Assembly: GCA_035653595.1 (NCBI GenBank)
Contig: DASRBO010000196.1
Location: forward strand, 1 to 21,050
Direction of reading: 5' to 3'
Length of the DNA stretch: 21,050 nt
Origin: DASRBO01 sp035653595
GTDB taxonomy: Bacteria; Actinomycetota; Acidimicrobiia; Acidimicrobiales; JAJPHE01
The notes below the pieces were generated by a model that saw nothing but the letters and a program-made list of their open reading frames with translations, made no database searches and was not told the DNA's origin. The translations under genes and the position numbers were made by a program. Shown piece after piece: positions 14,560-21,050 of this stretch (positions are counted from its first letter, which is position 1; each line of letters starts with the position of its first letter).

Positions 14560-14567
14560 GTGTTCGT
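14552..14567. promoter_or_regulatory. LexA (SOS) box overlapping the ruvC start codon
   Basis: The sequence TCGAAC-GGGT-GTTCGT contains the perfect dyad CGAAC-N4-GTTCG (14553-14566). This is the operator form known for LexA of Gram-positive bacteria and actinobacteria (CGAAC-N4-GTTCG). It starts right after the -10 box and covers the predicted transcription start and the GTG codon (14560-14562). Bound LexA would block initiation directly. ruvAB is a known SOS operon in E. coli and B. subtilis. Confidence 0.72.
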
Positions 14568-15081
14568 GCTTGGGATCGACCCCGGCGTGTCCCGTTGCGG
14601 CTACGGCTGCGTACGGCGCACCGGTGGCCGTTTGGAGGCCGTCTGTGCCGGTGTCCTGACCACCTCGCCCGCCGAAGCCCTCCCCCGCCGCCTCCGCCGG
14701 CTCGGAGACGAGATGGCCGTCTTGCTGGACGAGCTGGCCCCCGAGGTGGTGGCGGTGGAGAGGGTCTTCTTCCAAACCAACGTCCGCACCGCCATGTCGG
14801 TAGGCCAGGCCAGCGGACTGGCCCTGGCCGCCGCCGAGCGGGCCGGCTGCCGGGTGGTCGAGTACACCGCCAACGAGGTCAAGCAGGCCGTCGCCGGCTA
14901 CGGGTCGGCCGACAAGGGCCAGATGCAGAGAATGGTGCAGCTGCTCCTGGGCCTGGCCGAGCTGCCTTCACCCCCCGATGCCGCCGACGCCCTGGCCCTG
15001 GCGATCTGCCACCTCAGCGCCGCGCCGCTGCTGGCCGGCATCGAGGCTGCGACCGGCGCTCCCCGTGGCGGCGGCTCGTGA
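14560..15081 (+). CDS. ruvC: Holliday junction resolvase RuvC
   Basis: RuvC is the dimeric endonuclease that nicks Holliday junctions symmetrically in complex with RuvAB. The 173-residue length is typical. The RNase-H-fold catalytic acids are visible: Asp7 in VLGIDPGVSRCGYG, Glu67 in VAVERVFFQTN, and Asp140 and Asp143 in PPDAADALALAICH. The segment TAMSVGQASG is also conserved. The start is GTG directly at the expected transcription start, within the LexA box. The stop overlaps ruvA's start as GTGA. The operon is ruvC-ruvA-ruvB, expected to be DNA-damage inducible. Confidence 0.97.
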   Translation: MFVLGIDPGVSRCGYGCVRRTGGRLEAVCAGVLTTSPAEALPRRLRRLGDEMAVLLDELAPEVVAVERVFFQTNVRTAMSVGQASGLALAAAERAGCRVVEYTANEVKQAVAGYGSADKGQMQRMVQLLLGLAELPSPPDAADALALAICHLSAAPLLAGIEAATGAPRGGGS

Positions 15082-15677
15082 TCGGGTCGTTGCGGGGAAC
15101 CGTCGCCGACCGATCGCCACGGGGCGAGCTGGTGGTCGAGGTCGGGGGAGTGGGCTACCGCCTCCAGGTGCCCGCCTCGACCATGGCGGCGGTGGGGTCC
15201 TCCACCGGCCCGGTGTTCCTCCATGTCCACACCCACGTCAGAGAGGACGCCATCGTCCTCTACGGCTTCGCCACCGGGGAGGAGCGGGACTGCTTCGAGG
15301 CCCTGATCGGGGCCCACGGCGTCGGCCCGGCGGTCGCCCTGGCGGTGCTTTCCACCCACACGCCGACCTCCCTGCACCGGGCCGTCGTCGACGAGGACGT
15401 CGATGCACTGATGCTGGTGCCCGGCATAGGCCGCAAGACGGCGGCCCGGCTCCTCATCGACCTGAAGGGTCGCCTCGACGGCCTTGGTGACGTTCTGTCG
15501 GCGGCCGGTCCCCCCAGCCCGGCGGCCCTCAACGGTGCCCGGGCCGAGGTGCAGGCGGCGCTGGCCGGGTTGGGCTACACCGCCGAGGAGGTGCGCCAGG
15601 CCCTGCGTGACGTGGAGGACGAATCGCCCGAGGAGATGCTGCGCCGTGCTCTCCGCCAGATGGCCGCCGCCCGCTGA
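15078..15677 (+). CDS. ruvA: Holliday junction branch migration protein RuvA
   Basis: RuvA tetramers hold the Holliday junction flat and load the RuvB motor. The 199-residue protein shows the N-terminal OB-fold (MIGSLRGTVADRS through VFLHVHTHVREDAIVLYGF). Two helix-hairpin-helix elements follow, GVGPAVALAVLS near 81-92 and VPGIGRKTAARLLIDLKGRL near 114-133. The flexible linker is PPSPAALNG, and the C-terminal RuvB-binding domain is EVQAALAGLGYTAEEVRQAL. The GTG start at 15078 overlaps the ruvC stop codon; the frame extends further upstream but only inside ruvC. ruvB follows after three bases. Confidence 0.97.
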   Translation: MIGSLRGTVADRSPRGELVVEVGGVGYRLQVPASTMAAVGSSTGPVFLHVHTHVREDAIVLYGFATGEERDCFEALIGAHGVGPAVALAVLSTHTPTSLHRAVVDEDVDALMLVPGIGRKTAARLLIDLKGRLDGLGDVLSAAGPPSPAALNGARAEVQAALAGLGYTAEEVRQALRDVEDESPEEMLRRALRQMAAAR

Positions 15678-15680
15678 GCC

Positions 15681-16721
15681 ATGAGCCCGCGCGAGGAGAT
15701 TCTGGCGGCCCGGGCGGTCGATCCGGAGGCGGCCGTCGAGCAGGCCGAGGAGGCGACCCTCCGGCCCCGCCGGTTGGCCGAGTTCGTCGGTCAATCCGAG
15801 GTGGTCGAGCACCTCCAGATCGTGATCGAGGCGGCTCGCCGGCGGGGACAGGCGGTCGACCACCTGCTCTTCGCCGGGCCGCCGGGGCTGGGCAAGACGA
15901 CGATGGCCGGCATCGTCGCCACAGAGATGGGCGTGGGTTTCCGGGTGACCTCGGGCCCGGCGCTGGTGCGCGCCGGCGACCTCGCTGCCATCCTCAACGA
16001 CCTCCAGGACGGCGACGTCCTGTTCATCGACGAGATCCACCGCCTGGGGCGGGCGGTGGAGGAGATCCTCTACCCGGCCATGGAGGACTTCCAGCTCGAC
16101 ATCGTCATCGGCAAGGGGCCCACCGCCCGGTCGATAAGGCTCGACCTGCCCCGCTTCACGCTGGTCGGCGCCACCACCCGGACCGGCCTCATCACCGGAC
16201 CCCTTCGCGATCGCTTCGGGCTGGTCGCCCGGCTGGACTACTACGCCGCTGGGGAGCTGGAGGCCATCATCCACCGGGCGGCGGGCATCCTCGGGGTCGA
16301 GATCGAGCCGACCGGGGCGGTCGAGATCGCCGGACGCTCGCGGGGCACCCCCCGCATCGCCAACCGCCTGCTCCGGCGGGTCCGCGACTTCGCCGAGGTG
16401 CGGGGCGACGGGATCGTCACGGCCCCCCTGGCGTCGGAGGGCCTGAGCCTGTTCGGTGTCGACCGCCTGGGGCTCGACAAGGTCGACCGCGCCATTCTGA
16501 GCGCCATCTGCCAGCGCTTCGGCGGCGGGCCGGTCGGGCTGTCGACCCTGGCGGTCAGCGTCGGCGAGGAGACCGACACCGTGGAGGACGTCTACGAGCC
16601 CTATCTCCTGCAGGCCGGGCTGCTCATGCGGACCCCCCGGGGCCGGGTGGCGACCCCGGCGGCCTGGGGCCACCTTGGGCTGGCTGCGCCGGCCACCTCG
16701 CCCGGCGGCCTGTTCGACTGA
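15681..16721 (+). CDS. ruvB: Holliday junction branch migration ATPase RuvB
   Basis: RuvB is the hexameric AAA+ motor that drives branch migration. The 346-residue protein has an N-terminal LRPRRLAEFVGQ segment, Walker A GPPGLGKTT at 66-74, Walker B LFIDEIH with Asp117/Glu118, and sensor 1 in LVGATTRTG. The arginine-finger/sensor region is GPLRDRFG, sensor 2 is in RGTPRIANRLLRR, and the C-terminal winged helix has the usual DTVEDVYEPYLLQAGLLMRTPRGR. The first 25 residues form an acidic, variable extension. It lies three bases after ruvA. An 84-base gap to queA holds a weak GGCCG/CGGCC hairpin (16760-16775). Confidence 0.97.
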   Translation: MSPREEILAARAVDPEAAVEQAEEATLRPRRLAEFVGQSEVVEHLQIVIEAARRRGQAVDHLLFAGPPGLGKTTMAGIVATEMGVGFRVTSGPALVRAGDLAAILNDLQDGDVLFIDEIHRLGRAVEEILYPAMEDFQLDIVIGKGPTARSIRLDLPRFTLVGATTRTGLITGPLRDRFGLVARLDYYAAGELEAIIHRAAGILGVEIEPTGAVEIAGRSRGTPRIANRLLRRVRDFAEVRGDGIVTAPLASEGLSLFGVDRLGLDKVDRAILSAICQRFGGGPVGLSTLAVSVGEETDTVEDVYEPYLLQAGLLMRTPRGRVATPAAWGHLGLAAPATSPGGLFD

Positions 16722-16805
16722 TTCCGGTGAGGTGCGGTGCGGTTCGTTGCCGAGTGACGGGCCGGCTCGACGGCCTGCACGCCCCCCGGACACTCTGATG
16801 GCGCC

Positions 16806-17798
16806 GTGGACGCCTTCGACTACCTGCTGCCCGAGTCGTCGATCGCCCAGGAGCCGGTCGAGCCCAGGCACTCGGCCCGGCTGCTCGACGCCACCGACCC
16901 GGGCGGGGCTCTGCACCACCGGTCGGTGTCGGATCTGCCCACCCTGGTGGGGCCCGGCGACCTGATCGTGGTCAACGAGACCCGGGTGCTGCCCGCCCGC
17001 CTGCCCCTGCGGAAGGCCACCGGCGGAGCGGCCGAGGTCCTGCTGTTGGAGCGAGTGGGCGGTGACGACTGGGAGGCCCTGGTCCGCCCCGGTAGGCGGC
17101 TCGCCCCGGGGACCGTCCTCTACGCCTCGGGAGCGCCGGTGGTCGAGGTGGGCGAGCCCGTGGCCGGCTCGGACGATGGACGGCGGACTGTCCGCCTCCT
17201 GGATCCGTCGGTCCTGGAGAAGGTCGGCGTCGTGCCGTTGCCGCCCTACATCCACCGTCCCCTGGCCGACCCCGAGCGCTACCAGACGGTCTTCGCCCGC
17301 TCACCGGGCTCGGTGGCCGCCCCTACCGCCGGCCTGCATCTCAGCCTCGAGGTGCTCGAGGGCTGCCGGCGGGCCGGGGCCGAGGTGGCGTCGGTCGATC
17401 TGGCCGTCGGGCTCGGCACCTTCCGTCCGGTCACGGCCGAGCGCCCGGAGGACCACGTGATGCACGCCGAACGCTACGAAGTGCCCGCCGCCACCATGCA
17501 GGCGTGTCGGCAGGCGCGCCGGGTGGTGGCGGTGGGGACCACGACGGTCCGGGCCCTCGAGGCGGCGGCGGCAACCGGCCACAACGCCGGCCGGACCGAG
17601 CTGTTCATCCGGCCTGGCTTCGCCTTCCGGGTGGTCGACGTGCTCCTGACCAACTTCCACCTGCCCCGCTCGAGCCTGCTGCTGATGTTGGCCGCCTTCT
17701 GCGGGCCCCGCTGGCGCCACATCTACGAGGTGGCCCTGGCCGAGGGCTACCGCTTCCTCTCCTTCGGGGACGCCATGGTGGTGGGGAGGACCCTGTGA
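16806..17798 (+). CDS. queA: S-adenosylmethionine:tRNA ribosyltransferase-isomerase QueA
   Basis: QueA transfers and isomerises the ribose of SAM onto preQ1 at position 34 of GUN-anticodon tRNAs, forming epoxyqueuosine. The 330-residue protein begins MDAFDYLLPESSIAQEPVEPRHSARLL and carries IVVNETRVLPARL, PPYIHRPLADPERYQTVFA, the signature SVAAPTAGLHLS, and LTNFHLPRSSLLLMLAAFCG, all typical. The start is GTG 16806 with no clear Shine-Dalgarno; CACTCT nine bases upstream might be a -10 box for a near-leaderless start, weakly. The stop overlaps tgt's start. Both queuosine tRNA steps are thus encoded together; no preQ0/preQ1 synthesis gene is in the window. Confidence 0.96.
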   Translation: MDAFDYLLPESSIAQEPVEPRHSARLLDATDPGGALHHRSVSDLPTLVGPGDLIVVNETRVLPARLPLRKATGGAAEVLLLERVGGDDWEALVRPGRRLAPGTVLYASGAPVVEVGEPVAGSDDGRRTVRLLDPSVLEKVGVVPLPPYIHRPLADPERYQTVFARSPGSVAAPTAGLHLSLEVLEGCRRAGAEVASVDLAVGLGTFRPVTAERPEDHVMHAERYEVPAATMQACRQARRVVAVGTTTVRALEAAAATGHNAGRTELFIRPGFAFRVVDVLLTNFHLPRSSLLLMLAAFCGPRWRHIYEVALAEGYRFLSFGDAMVVGRTL

Positions 17799-18901
17799 GC
17801 CTGACCGTCGAGATAGAGGCAACCGACGGGCCCGCCCGGCGGGCCGTCGTGAGCACCCCCAGGGGCACGTTCAGGACCCCGTGCTTCATGCCGGTCGGTA
17901 CGAGGGGAGGCATTAAGGCCCTGACCTCGGTCGACGTGGAGGCCCTCGGCTACGAGATGGTCCTGGCCAACACCTACCACCTCATGCTCCGGCCCGGGGC
18001 CGAAGTGGTGGAGAAGCTGGGAGGGATCCACGGGTTCTCCGCCTGGGACGGCCACGTGCTGACCGACTCGGGCGGCTTCCAGGTCTTCTCCCTCGACCCC
18101 GAGGTGGACGACGACGGGGTCACGTTCCGCTCGGTCTATGACGGATCGAAGCACCGGCTCACGCCGGAGGCGGCGGTGACGGTCCAGGAGGCGATCGGCG
18201 CCGACATCCAGATGGTGCTCGACGTATGCACGGCCCTTCCCGCCTCCCCGGACGTGCTGCGCCTGGCGGTGGAGCGCACGGCCGAGTGGGCGAAGCGGGC
18301 CAAGGCCGCCCATCGCCGGGCGGACCAGGCCCTGTTCGGGATCGTCCAGGGGGGAACCGACGTCGGCCTCAGGACCGAGAGTGCCCAGCGCACCGTGGCC
18401 GTCGGTTTCGACGGTTACGCCGTGGGCGGCCTGTATGTCGGCGAGACCCGCCCGGAGATGCTGGCGGCACTGGAGGCGGCCCTGGCCGAGTTGCCCGTCG
18501 ATCGGCCCCGCTACCTCATGGGGGTCGGGGATCCGGTCGCCATCTTCGAGGCGGTCTCTAGAGGCGTCGACATGTTCGACTGCGTCTTGCCCACCCGGAT
18601 CGGCCGCCACGGGACCGCCCTGACGTGGGACGGTCGGATCCAGCTCCGCAACGCCGCCTGGGCCGACTCGGCTGACCCCATCGAGGCTGGCTGCCCCTGC
18701 CCGGTTTGCGGGCGTTGGTCGCGGGCGTATCTCCGGCACCTCCTGGCGGTCGGCGACCCGACCGGGGCCAGGCTGGTCAGCATCCACAACCTGGCCTGGA
18801 TGGCGGGGTTGATGGAGTCAATCCGGACGGCGGTGACGGCGGGGTCCCTGGCGGGCCTGCGGGAGCGGGTGGAGAAGGCCTGGGAGCGCCGGGCCCGGTG
18901 A
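17795..18901 (+). CDS. tgt: queuine/preQ1 tRNA-ribosyltransferase Tgt
   Basis: Bacterial TGT exchanges guanine 34 of Asp, Asn, His and Tyr tRNAs for preQ1. The 368-residue TIM-barrel enzyme has FMPVGTRGGIKALT, LANTYHLMLRPG, the general-acid/base Asp91 in LTDSGGFQVFSL, GIVQGGTD, YAVGGLYVGE and the nucleophile Asp262 in MFDCVLPTR. The zinc site is Cys300, Cys302, Cys305 and His331 (C-P-C-P-V-C then VSIHN). The tRNA-contacting loop reads PTRIGRHG, versus PTRNARNG in E. coli. The start is GTG 17795 inside the queA stop, with GGGAGG eight or so bases upstream. Length and residues indicate an active bacterial-type enzyme. Confidence 0.96.
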   Translation: MSLTVEIEATDGPARRAVVSTPRGTFRTPCFMPVGTRGGIKALTSVDVEALGYEMVLANTYHLMLRPGAEVVEKLGGIHGFSAWDGHVLTDSGGFQVFSLDPEVDDDGVTFRSVYDGSKHRLTPEAAVTVQEAIGADIQMVLDVCTALPASPDVLRLAVERTAEWAKRAKAAHRRADQALFGIVQGGTDVGLRTESAQRTVAVGFDGYAVGGLYVGETRPEMLAALEAALAELPVDRPRYLMGVGDPVAIFEAVSRGVDMFDCVLPTRIGRHGTALTWDGRIQLRNAAWADSADPIEAGCPCPVCGRWSRAYLRHLLAVGDPTGARLVSIHNLAWMAGLMESIRTAVTAGSLAGLRERVEKAWERRAR

Positions 18902-18925
18902 CCCTGGGTCGAGGGGCCGCCGCGC

Positions 18926-18931
18926 TAAGGT
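18926..18931 (+). promoter_or_regulatory. weak candidate -10 box before yajC
   Basis: TAAGGT would start transcription near 18938, giving a leader of about 25 bases for yajC. It partly conflicts with the hairpin whose left arm begins at 18932, so yajC may instead be read through from tgt. Confidence 0.25.
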
Positions 18932-18959
18932 CCGACCGCTCTTAGCCCCCTGCGGTCGG
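18932..18959 (+). terminator. 8-bp hairpin between tgt and yajC
   Basis: CCGACCGC (18932-18939) and GCGGTCGG (18952-18959) pair perfectly around a 12-base loop, TCTTAGCCCCCT. The stem ends four bases before the yajC ATG and is not followed by a T tract. It may be an attenuator or leader structure more than a classical terminator. Confidence 0.4.
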
Positions 18960-18963
18960 CCCG

Positions 18964-19497
18964 ATGCAGATCCTCTTCCTCGTCCTCATATTCGTCCTCA
19001 TGTACGCCCTGCTGGTGCGCCCCCAGCAGCGCCGGGCGCGCCAGCAGCGGGCCCTGATCGCCTCCCTCGAGGTCGGTGCCGAGGTCCAGACCGTCGGAGG
19101 GATCATGGGCCGCATCGTCGACCTCGACGACGAGCTCATCCGCCTGGAGGTGGCGCCGGGGGTGGTCTTGAGCTTCGTCCGGGGGGCCATCGCCCGGGTT
19201 GTCGAGGTCGGCACGGAGGAAGAGCCCGGTATGCCCGCTGACCCCTTCGAGACCGGCTCCGACGACCCGACCGGGCCGGAAGGGGCGCCACCCTCGGTGA
19301 CTTCACCGCCGGTCACGTCACCGCCCTCCACGTCACCGCCGGTCACACCGCCCTCGGTCACACCGCCCTACGGTGCGGGGGCCCCGTCCACGCCACCGGG
19401 GACGGCGCCCACCCCGGCCGGGGAGTCCACCGAGGCGCCGGAGGGGACCGTCGACTCGCCCGCCGCCGACAAGCCCACCGAGGAGGGACAGGCCTGA
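18964..19497 (+). CDS. yajC: YajC, Sec translocon accessory subunit, with long Pro/Ser/Thr-rich tail
   Basis: YajC is a small single-span membrane protein associated with SecDF. The N-terminal span (LFLVLIFVLMYALLV, residues 4-18) is followed directly by RPQQRRARQQRALIASLEVGAEVQTVGGIMGRIVDLDDELIRLEV, the family hallmark. The core ends near residue 85. Typical YajC proteins have about 90-120 residues; this one has 177, the extra being an acidic then Pro/Ser/Thr-rich cytoplasmic tail with an imperfect SPPVT-type repeat at residues 111-135. No Shine-Dalgarno precedes ATG 18964. The stop overlaps secD's ATG as TGATG, so yajC-secD-secF is one unit. Confidence 0.93.
   Translation: MQILFLVLIFVLMYALLVRPQQRRARQQRALIASLEVGAEVQTVGGIMGRIVDLDDELIRLEVAPGVVLSFVRGAIARVVEVGTEEEPGMPADPFETGSDDPTGPEGAPPSVTSPPVTSPPSTSPPVTPPSVTPPYGAGAPSTPPGTAPTPAGESTEAPEGTVDSPAADKPTEEGQA
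19294..19368 (+). repeat. degenerate tandem repeat encoding SPPVT/SPPST units in yajC
   Basis: Five imperfect copies of a 12-15-base unit built on TCACCGCC encode SVTSPP-VTSPP-STSPP-VTPP-SVTPP. Copies differ mainly by silent or single-base changes and one deletion of a codon, which suggests slippage-driven expansion. Confidence 0.7.
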
Positions 19498-20855
19498 TGC
19501 GTCGCTCCTACTGGGCCCCGCTCCTGCTGGTCGTCGTGATGGGCGTCGGAGGCATGATCGCCGTGCTGGCCGCCCGGGTCACCCCCATACTGGGCCTCGA
19601 TCTGCGGGGCGGGGCCTCGGTCGTGCTCCAGCCCACCCGAAGCGTCCCGACCGACACCATCAACGAGGCCATCAACATCATCCGCAACCGGGTGGACGCC
19701 CTCGGGGTGGCCGAGCCCGATATCAGTCGGCAGGGCAACTCGATCGTGGTCGAGCTGCCCGGCGTCAAGGACACCCAGAAGGCCCTGCAGGTGGTCGGCC
19801 AGACCGCCCAGCTCACCTTCCGGCCGGTGCTGCAGACCCTGGCCCCGTCGGGCCCCCCCGCCACCACCCCGGCCGCCCAGGTCAAGAACGACGCCGCGGT
19901 GGTCCTGCCCGAGCGGGACACCAACGGCAACATCGTGGGTCGCTACGAGCTGGCGCCGGTGGTCCTGACCGGCACCATCATCAAGACGGCGGTGGCCGGC
20001 CTCAACCAGTCGACCAGCCAGTGGGAGGTCGACTTCACCACCACCGGGCCGGGGGCATCGCAGTTCGACCAGATGGCGCAGAAGAACTACCAGAAGCAGG
20101 TCGCCATCGTGCTGGACAACAACGTGGAGTCGGCCCCGACCATCCAGAGCACCAGCTTCGGGGGCCGGGGGGTGATCAACGGGAGCTTCACCCAGGACAG
20201 TGCCAACAGCCTGGCCCTGGTCCTGCGCTTCGGTGCCCTTCCGGTGCCGCTCAAGCCACTCACCGTCCAGACCGTGTCCGCCACCCTGGGCAAGACCTCG
20301 CTCAAGGCCGGCCTCCTGGCCGCCGCCGGGGGGCTTCTGCTCGTCTTGCTCTACGTCATGTTCTATTACCGGGCCCTCGGGATCGTGGCCTTCCTGGGTC
20401 TGGCGCTCACCGGCATGCTGCTGTGGCCGATCATCTCGCTGCTCGGCAAGACCAACGGCCTGGCCCTGACCCTGTCCGGGGTGATCGGGATCATCGTGTC
20501 CATCGGCATCACGGTGGACTCCTATGTCGTCTACTTCGAGCGGCTCAAAGACGAGATCCGCTCGGGCAAGACGGTGCGGTCCTCGGTCGACCGCGGCTTC
20601 GCCCGAGCCTTCCGAACCATCGTGGCCGCCGACCTGGTCTCCCTGATCGCCGCCGTACTGCTCTGGCTGCTTTCGGTGGGCGCTGTCCGGGGGTTCGCCT
20701 TCTTCCTCGGCCTGTCGACCATCCTCGACCTGGCCATGACGCTCTCCTTCACGCGTCCCCTCGTGATCCTGCTCGGGCGGAACCGGGCGGTCACCGACGC
20801 GCGCATCATCGGCATCGCCCGTGGACTGGCGGCTGACAGCGGGATCTCGGCATGA
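19497..20855 (+). CDS. secD: protein translocase subunit SecD
   Basis: SecD works with SecF to drive protein release on the outer face of the membrane using the proton motive force. The 452-residue protein has an N-terminal span (residues 6-26) and the signature GLDLRGGASVVLQ. A shortened extracytoplasmic P1 region follows (INIIRNRVDALGVAEPDI through the FGALPVPL segment), then five C-terminal spans. The spans include LALTLSGVIGIIVSIGITVDSYVVYFERLKDEIRSG, where the membrane Asp of TVD corresponds to the conserved proton-pathway Asp. Its ATG overlaps the yajC stop and its stop overlaps secF's start as ATGA. Confidence 0.97.
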   Translation: MRRSYWAPLLLVVVMGVGGMIAVLAARVTPILGLDLRGGASVVLQPTRSVPTDTINEAINIIRNRVDALGVAEPDISRQGNSIVVELPGVKDTQKALQVVGQTAQLTFRPVLQTLAPSGPPATTPAAQVKNDAAVVLPERDTNGNIVGRYELAPVVLTGTIIKTAVAGLNQSTSQWEVDFTTTGPGASQFDQMAQKNYQKQVAIVLDNNVESAPTIQSTSFGGRGVINGSFTQDSANSLALVLRFGALPVPLKPLTVQTVSATLGKTSLKAGLLAAAGGLLLVLLYVMFYYRALGIVAFLGLALTGMLLWPIISLLGKTNGLALTLSGVIGIIVSIGITVDSYVVYFERLKDEIRSGKTVRSSVDRGFARAFRTIVAADLVSLIAAVLLWLLSVGAVRGFAFFLGLSTILDLAMTLSFTRPLVILLGRNRAVTDARIIGIARGLAADSGISA

Positions 20856-21050
20856 CGACGACCATCGAAGACACCGACGTCGGGCAGGCACCGGAGGGCA
20901 AGCGCCCGAACGCCCTCGTCCGCCTCTACCGGGGCGAGACCGCGTTCGACTTCGTCGGCCGCCGGCGCTGGTGGTACGCCATCTCGCTCCTCGTGATCCT
21001 GGCCGGCCTGGTGTCGCTCGGCACGCGGGGCCTGAACCTCGGCGTCGACT
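20852..21050 (+). CDS. secF: protein translocase subunit SecF (5' part, cut by window end)
   Basis: The frame starts at ATG 20852 within the secD stop codon (ATGA) and stays open to the window edge, giving 66 residues. After a polar N-terminal tail of about 25 residues it reads LYRGETAFDFVGRRRWWY, then a first membrane span (AISLLVILAGLVSLGTRG) and NLGVD, the usual beginning of the SecF family. The remainder lies outside the window. Confidence 0.93.
   Translation, partial: MTTTIEDTDVGQAPEGKRPNALVRLYRGETAFDFVGRRRWWYAISLLVILAGLVSLGTRGLNLGVD

Noticed and set aside
16722..16805. Promoter or terminator in the ruvB-queA gap
   Set aside because: Only a five-pair GGCCG/CGGCC hairpin and a poor CACTCT hexamer; not enough to list as a separate feature.
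14898..17255. Open minus-strand frame of 785 codons opposite ruvC, ruvA, ruvB and queA
   Set aside because: The opposite strand carries four clearly conserved genes; the antisense product is low-complexity Gly/Asp/His/Arg-rich and has no motif.
19368..20891. Open minus-strand frame of about 500 codons opposite yajC and secD
   Set aside because: Antisense shadow of conserved Sec genes with biased composition.

Overview
The window is about 21 kb of very GC-rich DNA with dense genes, many GTG starts and many stop/start overlaps (GTGA, ATGA, TGATG). The gene order in the right half matches the actinobacterial neighbourhood pimA-like mannosyltransferase, pdxS-pdxT, yebC, ruvCAB, yajC-secD-secF. 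With queA and tgt retained between ruvB and yajC, this suggests a non-streptomycete, non-mycobacterial actinobacterium, perhaps Acidimicrobiia. That placement is inference from gene order and composition; no rRNA or other marker is present.

Left part (1-5.7 kb), accessory transport: a GNAT acetyltransferase and an MFS permease form a minus-strand pair. They diverge from two overlapping plus-strand genes for ABC exporter half-transporters. The MFS gene has a leader hairpin that would bury its Shine-Dalgarno sequence.

Middle part (5.7-8.7 kb), envelope glycolipid chemistry: a PIG-V/GT76-type membrane mannosyltransferase and a VOC-family dioxygenase-like protein lie on the minus strand. A GT4 PimA-like mannosyltransferase is divergent on the plus strand and ends at a strong hairpin terminator.

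Surface and pseudo-protease block (8.7-11.7 kb): a 636-residue, cysteine-free, Ser/Thr/Gly/Leu-rich secreted protein with an LPRTG sortase signal is divergent from a membrane protein of M48/HtpX type. The latter has lost all zinc ligands and the catalytic Glu. The 162-bp region between them holds two inverted repeats and a promoter-like TACAAT.

Right part (11.7 kb to end), housekeeping: PLP synthase (pdxS, pdxT), YebC, a translationally coupled 1-Cys peroxiredoxin, the Holliday-junction machinery ruvC-ruvA-ruvB, the queuosine genes queA-tgt, and the Sec accessory genes yajC-secD-secF (secF cut by the window end). A well-conserved LexA (SOS) box lies across the start codon of an apparently leaderless ruvC. 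pdxS and the PIG-V gene also look leaderless.

I saw no tRNA, rRNA, CRISPR array or insertion sequence. The most unusual items are the inactivated M48 protein, the SOS box on the leaderless ruvC start, and the SD-sequestering hairpin before the MFS gene.
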